A stretch of DNA of 40,780 nucleotides from the NCBI RefSeq assembly GCF_001570985.1, contig NZ_BCSS01000032.1, positions 1 through 40,780 on the forward strand. The letters run 5' to 3'. Below are positions 35,648 to 40,780 of the stretch, one piece after another. The position numbers and the translations under genes were made by a program. Each line of letters begins with the position of its first letter. The first letter of the stretch is position 1. The notes beneath the pieces are model-generated. The model saw only the letters and a list, made by a program, of their open reading frames with translations. It was not told the DNA's origin and searched no databases. The stretch is from Janibacter limosus NBRC 16128 (GTDB lineage: Bacteria; Actinomycetota; Actinomycetes; Actinomycetales; Dermatophilaceae).

Positions 35648-38600
35648 TCAGGCGCCGGCCACGTGACCGAAGCGGTGACGGGTGGTGCTGATGGCCTGCT
35701 CGCGCACGAAGGGGAGGACCTCACGCCGTCCCGTGGCCAGCACCTCGCCGGTGATGACGTCGACACCGGCATCGACGAGATCGTCCACGAGTGAGGCGGG
35801 TGCTCCACCGATCGCGCGCACGCGGACGTCCTTGGTCCGGGCGGCGCGCGCGAGGAAGGCGGCATCGGTCTCGGTGACGACCTGCACGTGACCGATGCTG
35901 CTCGGGAGCGAGCAGGTCGGGTCGGCGGAGACGGTGACGTGGGCGCCGGTGAGGGTGGCGGCGGCGACGAGACGCAGCACCTCGACCAGACGCGTGGCCG
36001 CGCCGGCCCGCACGAGCACCCGAGGGTGAGCGCGGTAGTGGAAGACATTGGTCTCCACCACGAGTGCGCTCTCGTCGTGCTCGACGCCGAACTCGTCGGC
36101 CCAGGCGGCGGCGTCACTGGCCATCGCGGCCTCGAGCCAGGTGCGCTCGGAGTCGGTCACGCGATCCCCGAGCGCGCTCAGCTGCGCGTCGACGGTGGCG
36201 CGCACCGCAGAGGTGAGGGGCGCTCCCTTCGTCGGCAGGTCGGTGCTCGACCAGGTGCCGAGCTGCGCGATGTAGTTGGGGCCTCCGGCCTTGGCCCCGG
36301 GGCCGATGGAGCTGGACTTCCACCCGCCGAAGGACTGGCGGCGCACGATCGCGCCGGTGATGTGCCGGTTGACGTAGGCATTGCCGACGGCGGCGGATTC
36401 GCTCCACCGCGCGATCTCCTCCTCGTCGAGGCTGTGCAGGCCACCGGTGAGACCGAAGTCGACCGCGTTCTGCAGCTCGATCGCCTCGTCGAGGGAGTCG
36501 GCGTGCATGAGGCCGAGGACAGGACCGAAGACCTCGGTGAGGTGGAAGAAGGACCCCGGACGCACCCCGTCCTTGACGCCCGGCGACCACAGGCGGCCGG
36601 TGTCGTCGAGGTGCTTGGGCTCGACGAGCCAGGTCTCGCCCGGCTCGAGGGTGGTGAGGGCGCGCAGCAGCTTGCCGCTCGGCTCCTCGATGACCGGGCC
36701 CATGCGGGTGCCGAGGTCGGCGGGCCAGCCGACGGCGATCGACTCGACGGCGTCGACGAGCTGACGGCGGAAGCGCGGCGAGTCCGCGATCGACCCGACG
36801 AGGATCCCGAGCGAGGCCGCCGAGCACTTCTGCCCCGCGTGACCGAAGGCCGAGGAGACGAGGTCGGCGACGGCCAGGTCGATGTCTGCCGAGGGGGTGA
36901 TGACCAGGGCGTTCTTCCCCGAGGTCTCACCCAGGACGCGGGCGCCGTGCTCGCGACCGGCACGCCACCCGGCGAAGAGGCGTGCGGTCTCGCTCGCACC
37001 GGTGAGGACGACGGCGTCGACGTCGGGGTGCGAGACGAGGTGCTGGCCGACCTCGTCCTCGTCGGTGCGCACGACGTGCAGCACCTCGCGGGGGATGCCG
37101 GCGGCGTGCAGCGCGTCGACGGTGACCTCGACGCAGACGGGGGTCTGCGGCGCGGGCTTGATGATGACCGCCGACCCTGCGGCCAGCGCCGCGAGGACGC
37201 CACCGATCGGGATGGCGACGGGGAAGTTCCACGGCGGGGTCACCAGCGTCAGGGCGAAGGGGGTGAAGCTCGCCCCGTCCGTCATCGGCCCGTCCTCAAG
37301 CTCCAGGGCCCGGTCGGCGTAGTAGCGAGCGAAGTCGACGGCCTCCGAGATCTCCGGGTCCGCTTCGGCGACGGTCTTGCCGGCCTCGGCCGCCATGACG
37401 GCCAGGAGCTGCTCGCGGCGGGCGTCGATCTCGCGAGCGGCCTTGCGCAGCAGATCTGCTCGCTCGGCAGCGGGGCGGGCAGCCCACCCCTCGTGAGCGG
37501 TGCGGGCGACGTCGACGACATCGTCCACGGCCTCGGTGCTCGCCAGGTGCGGGGAGGTCGGCTCGGGGCGCGGTGCGGCGACCGCGCGGGCGGCCCACTC
37601 GCGGTTGGCGGGCAGGGCCGGGTCGGAGTCGGGGGTGTTGGCGAAGTCCTCACCGATCGGGGCGCGCTCGGCGCAGCGGCGCGGACCGACGGGGACCGAC
37701 CCGATGGCCTCGACGCTCGCCCGGAAGCGGCGCTCCTGGTCGGGCATGGCGGCAGGGTCGTCGGCGAAGGAGGCGTGCAGGTAGTTCTCCGGCGAGGCGG
37801 TCTCCTCGAGACGGCGCACGAGGTAGGAGACCGCGGCGTCGAAGTCCTTGGGAGCGACGACCGGCGTGTAGAGGATCACCGTGCCGACCTCGTCGCGCAC
37901 GGCGCGGGCCTGTGCCGGCGACATGCCCTGCAGCATCTCGATGTCGAGGGCGTCCTGGACGCCACGGTCCTGTGCGAGCAGGTGTGCGGCGGCGACGTCG
38001 TAGAGGTTGTGCGAGGCGACGCCCAGGCGCAGGGCACCCGCGAGCTCGGGGCGCAGCGCGCGCTCGATGCAGCGCAGGTAGTTGGCATCGACATCGGCCT
38101 TGGTCGTGTACGGCGCCTGCTCCCACCCGTGCATGACCGCCTCGACGCGCTCCATCGCCAGGTTGGCACCCTTGACGAGGCGGATCTTGATCGGCGCGCC
38201 GCCGGCATCGCGGCGGGCGATGGCGAACTCGATGAGTCGCTCCATCGCGGGCAGGGCGTCGGGCAGGTAGGCCTGCAGGACGATGCCGGCCTCGAGGTCG
38301 TGGAACTGCGGCTCGGACAGGAGGGTCATGAAGACCTCCATCGTCATCTCGAGGTCTCGGTACTCCTCCATGTCGAGGTTGACGAAGGCGTGCGGGGTGG
38401 ACGCCTTGGCGGTCTCGTAGAGCGGGCGCAGCCGGGTCAGGCAGCGCTCGGTGGTGCCGGCCGTGTCCCAGGTGGTGATCTGGCTGACGAGCGAGGAGAC
38501 CTTGATCGAGGCGTAGTCGACGTCGGCGCGCGCGAGGATCTCGCGGGTGCGCTCGGTGCGTGAGGCGGCCTCGCCCTCGCCGAGGACGGCCTCGCCGAGC

Positions 38601-39070
38601 AGGTTGATGTTCAGGCGGAAACCGTCCTCGCGAGCCGCGGCGAGGTGCTTGCCGAGCTTGGGGTCACGGGCATCGACGATGAGATGGCCGACCATCTGCT
38701 TCATCCGGGCGCGTGCGGCGGGCACGACGACCCGGGGGGCGATCTTGGCCGCACGGGCGCCGAGGCCAAGCAGGCTGCGGTCGAGGGTGCCGAGGAAGGA
38801 CGCGGAGTCCGACGCGGTGATCCTGTTGAGCGCCGTCGCGGCGACCGTGTTGTCCTCGGGGCGGGCGACGCGGTCGACGAAGAAGACCGCGAGGTCGAGC
38901 CCGGCGGGGTCGGACAGCAGTGCGGCCAGCTGGCCGGTCGACTGCGCCTCCCGCTTGGTCTCGCCGGCGCTCGCGGTCGCGGACCAGCGCTCCGCGAGCG
39001 TGATCGCCTCCTCGACGAAGGGGGCGAAGGCTGCGGTGCTCGGGTCGGTCGGCGCAGAGGTGGTGGTCAT
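35648..39070 (-). CDS. putA: Bifunctional proline dehydrogenase / delta-1-pyrroline-5-carboxylate dehydrogenase
   Basis: This 1140-residue enzyme converts proline to glutamate. The N-terminal FAD-dependent PRODH barrel shows YASIKVSSLVSQI, FVNLDMEEYRDL, IKIRLVKGANLAMER and GVASHNLYDVAAAH; the P5CDH domain has TPPWNFPVAIPIGG, E715 in LGETSGKNALVI and catalytic C749 in HAGQKCSAASL. A further C-terminal region of about 150 residues follows the aldehyde dehydrogenase fold. There is no N-terminal ribbon-helix-helix, so it is not a self-regulating trifunctional PutA. The frame extends upstream to 39217, but ATG 39070 with TACCGT 7 nt before it is the likely start. A PucR-like regulator lies nearby. 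Confidence 0.95.
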   Translation of the reverse strand: MTTTSAPTDPSTAAFAPFVEEAITLAERWSATASAGETKREAQSTGQLAALLSDPAGLDLAVFFVDRVARPEDNTVAATALNRITASDSASFLGTLDRSLLGLGARAAKIAPRVVVPAARARMKQMVGHLIVDARDPKLGKHLAAAREDGFRLNINLLGEAVLGEGEAASRTERTREILARADVDYASIKVSSLVSQITTWDTAGTTERCLTRLRPLYETAKASTPHAFVNLDMEEYRDLEMTMEVFMTLLSEPQFHDLEAGIVLQAYLPDALPAMERLIEFAIARRDAGGAPIKIRLVKGANLAMERVEAVMHGWEQAPYTTKADVDANYLRCIERALRPELAGALRLGVASHNLYDVAAAHLLAQDRGVQDALDIEMLQGMSPAQARAVRDEVGTVILYTPVVAPKDFDAAVSYLVRRLEETASPENYLHASFADDPAAMPDQERRFRASVEAIGSVPVGPRRCAERAPIGEDFANTPDSDPALPANREWAARAVAAPRPEPTSPHLASTEAVDDVVDVARTAHEGWAARPAAERADLLRKAAREIDARREQLLAVMAAEAGKTVAEADPEISEAVDFARYYADRALELEDGPMTDGASFTPFALTLVTPPWNFPVAIPIGGVLAALAAGSAVIIKPAPQTPVCVEVTVDALHAAGIPREVLHVVRTDEDEVGQHLVSHPDVDAVVLTGASETARLFAGWRAGREHGARVLGETSGKNALVITPSADIDLAVADLVSSAFGHAGQKCSAASLGILVGSIADSPRFRRQLVDAVESIAVGWPADLGTRMGPVIEEPSGKLLRALTTLEPGETWLVEPKHLDDTGRLWSPGVKDGVRPGSFFHLTEVFGPVLGLMHADSLDEAIELQNAVDFGLTGGLHSLDEEEIARWSESAAVGNAYVNRHITGAIVRRQSFGGWKSSSIGPGAKAGGPNYIAQLGTWSSTDLPTKGAPLTSAVRATVDAQLSALGDRVTDSERTWLEAAMASDAAAWADEFGVEHDESALVVETNVFHYRAHPRVLVRAGAATRLVEVLRLVAAATLTGAHVTVSADPTCSLPSSIGHVQVVTETDAAFLARAARTKDVRVRAIGGAPASLVDDLVDAGVDVITGEVLATGRREVLPFVREQAISTTRHRFGHVAGA

Positions 39071-39105
39071 GTCTTCGACGGTAGGTGCCCGTCGTGGCGA
39101 TCGCC

Positions 39106-39152
39106 ACAGACATCTGTCGCGGTGATGGTGTCGTGTGACAGACAGATGTCTG
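39106..39152. promoter_or_regulatory. Two operator-like palindromes between putA and the SDR gene
   Basis: ACAGACATCTGT (39106-39117) is a perfect inverted repeat ACAGA-N2-TCTGT. CAGATGTCTG (39143-39152) is the same 10-bp core in reverse orientation, with centres 36 bp apart. The first site abuts the predicted putA -35 region (39101-39106). A related CATTTGTCTG overlaps the start of the PucR-like gene at 40266-40275. They are candidates for binding by that regulator. Confidence 0.6.
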
Positions 39153-39207
39153 ACGATGACGGCCGTGCGTTCTGCGTGGCTTCCGTCGGGGCGGGTAGAG
39201 CGTGTCA

Positions 39208-40233
39208 ATGCAGACACCTACAGGACAGGACGGGCGTCGTTGCGCCGTGGTCGCCGGGGCCTCGCGTGGGCTGGGCCTGCTCATCAGCGCCGAGCTGGTC
39301 GCTCGCGGTTACCGCGTGCACGGTTGCGCACGTGACGAGGCCGCGCTGGACCGGGCCGCGCGGCTCATCACGCAGGGGCGGGTCGGTCCGCAGGAGACGG
39401 CCGGCACCGGGTCCTTCGTCGGGGACGTCTGCGACGTGACCGACGCCGAGGCCGTCGAGGCCTGGGTGGCGGGCGTCCGCCACGAGGAGGGTCAGGTCGA
39501 TGTCGCCATCCACGTGGCCGGGATCATCCAGGTCGGTCCGCTCGAGTCGACCTCCCTGGGCCACTTCCGCGCCGCGATCGACACCATGCTCATGGGCCCG
39601 GTGCACCTCTGCCTCGCCGTCCTGCCCTCGATGCTCTCCGCGGGTTCCGGTCGGCTCGGCGTGGTGAGCTCGGTCGGCGGCGTCGTGGCCGTGCCGCACC
39701 TGCTGCCCTACTCGGTGGCGAAGTTCGGCGCCGCGGCTCTCACGGAGGGGCTCCGCTCGGAGCTGAGCGGCACCGGGGTCACGGCGACGACGATCATCCC
39801 GGGCCTGATGCGCACGGGCGGCCACTGGCACGCGCAGTTCGTGGGGGACGCGCCCAAGGATTACGCGTGGTTCGCCCCCGGCGCCTCCATGCCGCTGCTC
39901 TCGGTCTCCGGCCCGCGGGCCGCCCGAAGGATCGTCGACGCGGTCCTGGCGGGGCGGCCGCAGGTCGAGCTCACCCCCTTGACCTGGGTGGGCCGACGTG
40001 TCCACGGGGTGGCGCCCGGGACGACCTCGCGTCTGCTCGGGCTCGTGGCGCGCCTGCTGCCCCGCGGTCAGGGGAGTGGACCCTCGATGTCGTCAGACGC
40101 CGGCCACGTGACCGGTGCCCGTGCCCGGCGCGACCTCGGGTCGAGGGTGGTCGACGCGCTCAGCGTCCTCGGCGACCGCGCGGCCCGCAGGCACAACGAG
40201 GCCACGCCGGAGGAAGTGGACCGGGTCGGCTGA
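39208..40233 (+). CDS. Short-chain dehydrogenase/reductase (SDR)
   Basis: This 341-residue protein has an SDR Rossmann domain with the nucleotide motif AGASRGLGLL, DVCDVTDAEAVEAW, the HVAGIIQVGPLE equivalent of NNAG, catalytic serine in VVSSVGGVVAVP and YSVAK with the Tyr/Lys pair. A C-terminal extension of about 90 residues (from PQVELTPLTWVGRRVHG) is basic and lacks clear domains. It probably oxidises or reduces a hydroxyl or keto substrate with NAD(P). ATG 39208 has TAGAGC 6 nt upstream; a GTG lies at 39202. It is divergent from putA and may share its control region. Confidence 0.88.
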   Translation: MQTPTGQDGRRCAVVAGASRGLGLLISAELVARGYRVHGCARDEAALDRAARLITQGRVGPQETAGTGSFVGDVCDVTDAEAVEAWVAGVRHEEGQVDVAIHVAGIIQVGPLESTSLGHFRAAIDTMLMGPVHLCLAVLPSMLSAGSGRLGVVSSVGGVVAVPHLLPYSVAKFGAAALTEGLRSELSGTGVTATTIIPGLMRTGGHWHAQFVGDAPKDYAWFAPGASMPLLSVSGPRAARRIVDAVLAGRPQVELTPLTWVGRRVHGVAPGTTSRLLGLVARLLPRGQGSGPSMSSDAGHVTGARARRDLGSRVVDALSVLGDRAARRHNEATPEEVDRVG

Positions 40234-40263
40234 GGACGTGCTCGCCGGTGGGGCTCACGGGCA

Positions 40264-40275
40264 TACATTTGTCTG
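40264..40275 (+). promoter_or_regulatory. Promoter -10 and half-site at the PucR-like gene
   Basis: TACATT (40264-40269) lies 6 nt before the ATG at 40276, in the leaderless pattern. CATTTGTCTG (40266-40275) overlaps it and matches 8 of 10 bases of the CAGATGTCTG site upstream of the SDR gene, which suggests autoregulation. Confidence 0.45.
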
Positions 40276-40780
40276 ATGGCAGATGTCCAGGACCTCGTCG
40301 ACGAGGCATCCGCAATCCTCCTGGCTCCGGTGACCCTGGAGGACCGGCGCTTGCGTCTGCTCGCCTTCGCCGCCCACGCGGGTGATGTCGACAGCGTGCG
40401 GGCGGAGACGGTCCTCTCTCGCGGTGCGCACCCGCGCACGCGGGAGTGGTTCGAGAGCTTCGGCATCGCCAAGGCACATGGACCGGTGCACATCCCGGCC
40501 GACGCGGAGCGTGGGACCGCGGCCCGCCTGTGCCTGCCGGCCCGGTGGCGTGGCGTCGTCCAGGGCTACCTGTGGGCGGTCGAGCCGCCCGAGGGCCTGT
40601 CGCTCGAGCGGGTCCGCGCCGCGACGGTGCTTGCCGATCAGGCGGGGGAGCACCTGGCGCGGCTCGCCTCCCGTCGCCGCGAGACCGAGCGTCTCGTCCT
40701 TGACCTGCTCGACGCGGAGCCGAGTGCCCGCAGCGGCCCGGCGCGTGAGCTCGCCGACGAGCTGGCGGTCGATCCCGCCA
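40276..40780 (+). CDS. PucR/CdaR-like transcriptional regulator, N-terminal part (runs off the window)
   Basis: The 168 visible residues (MADVQDLVDEASAILLAPVT, TREWFESFGIAKAHGPVHI, RLCLPARWRGVVQGYLWAVE, ADQAGEHLARLASRRRETER) match the GAF-like sensory N-terminus found before the PucR-type C-terminal helix-turn-helix, which would lie outside the window. Regulators of this class are encoded near putA in several actinobacteria and activate proline use, for example PruC of mycobacteria. That role here is inferred from position only. Confidence 0.65.
   Translation, partial: MADVQDLVDEASAILLAPVTLEDRRLRLLAFAAHAGDVDSVRAETVLSRGAHPRTREWFESFGIAKAHGPVHIPADAERGTAARLCLPARWRGVVQGYLWAVEPPEGLSLERVRAATVLADQAGEHLARLASRRRETERLVLDLLDAEPSARSGPARELADELAVDPA

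Noticed and set aside
39071-39217. Extended N-terminus of PutA from 39217
   Set aside because: The added residues are Arg/His-rich with no family match and would cover the palindromic operators and the -10 of putA.

Overview
The window is high-GC DNA with dense genes, frequent GTG starts, many ATGA/GTGA/TGATG gene overlaps and almost no spare intergenic DNA. With GatCAB, an NAD-dependent LigA, citramalate synthase and a PucR-like regulator beside putA, this points to an actinobacterial chromosome. I infer a member of the Intrasporangiaceae/Micrococcales; the genus cannot be fixed from this window alone. No tRNA, rRNA, CRISPR array, prophage or classical insertion sequence was seen.

Layout. 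1-6260: the 5' end of an acyl-CoA synthetase (minus), then ligA, a small unknown ORF, a DinB/DUF664 protein, a DEAD-box RNA helicase and an RsmC/RlmG-like rRNA methyltransferase (all plus), closed by a perfect 21-bp hairpin. 6335-8121 (minus): thiol peroxidase, a membrane protein and a HIT protein. 8145-9481 (plus): an SRPBCC protein and a carbon-nitrogen hydrolase. 9483-10650: a winged-helix/DUF559 nuclease-like gene bracketed by two 108-bp inverted-repeat elements. 10731-14134: gatC-gatA-gatB, the amidotransferase that makes Gln-tRNA(Gln) and/or Asn-tRNA(Asn). 14190-20634: a D-2-hydroxyacid dehydrogenase, two tandem paralogous membrane-anchored beta-propeller proteins, a glucose/sorbosone-dehydrogenase-type lipoprotein, a SixA-like phosphatase and a tandem-GNAT acetyltransferase.

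20711-35456 is a branched-chain amino acid region: ilvB-ilvN-ilvC behind an attenuator with leader peptide [12 protein letters not shown], then ilvD, leuB, ilvE, a HAD phosphatase and cimA. A fused, asymmetric ABC exporter on the other strand interrupts it. With LeuCD, which is not in this window, these enzymes would make isoleucine from pyruvate and acetyl-CoA through citramalate. The cimA leader holds a second candidate attenuator, a short ORF ending Glu-Leu-Ile-Ile-stop followed by two hairpins and a T-rich tract.

35648-40780: bifunctional proline dehydrogenase/P5C dehydrogenase putA (minus), an SDR oxidoreductase, and the start of a PucR-like regulator. CAGAnnTCTG palindromes lie in the putA/SDR promoter region and a related half-site lies at the regulator start.

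Most notable: (1) two families of 108-bp palindromic intergenic elements, one bracketing the DUF559 gene and the other made of paired 43-bp palindromes with a 22-bp spacer at two convergent gene junctions; (2) two candidate BCAA attenuators; (3) a recurring TAnnnT-like hexamer 6-8 nt before start codons, indicating widespread leaderless transcription, including two overlapping divergent -10 boxes at 8129-8138.
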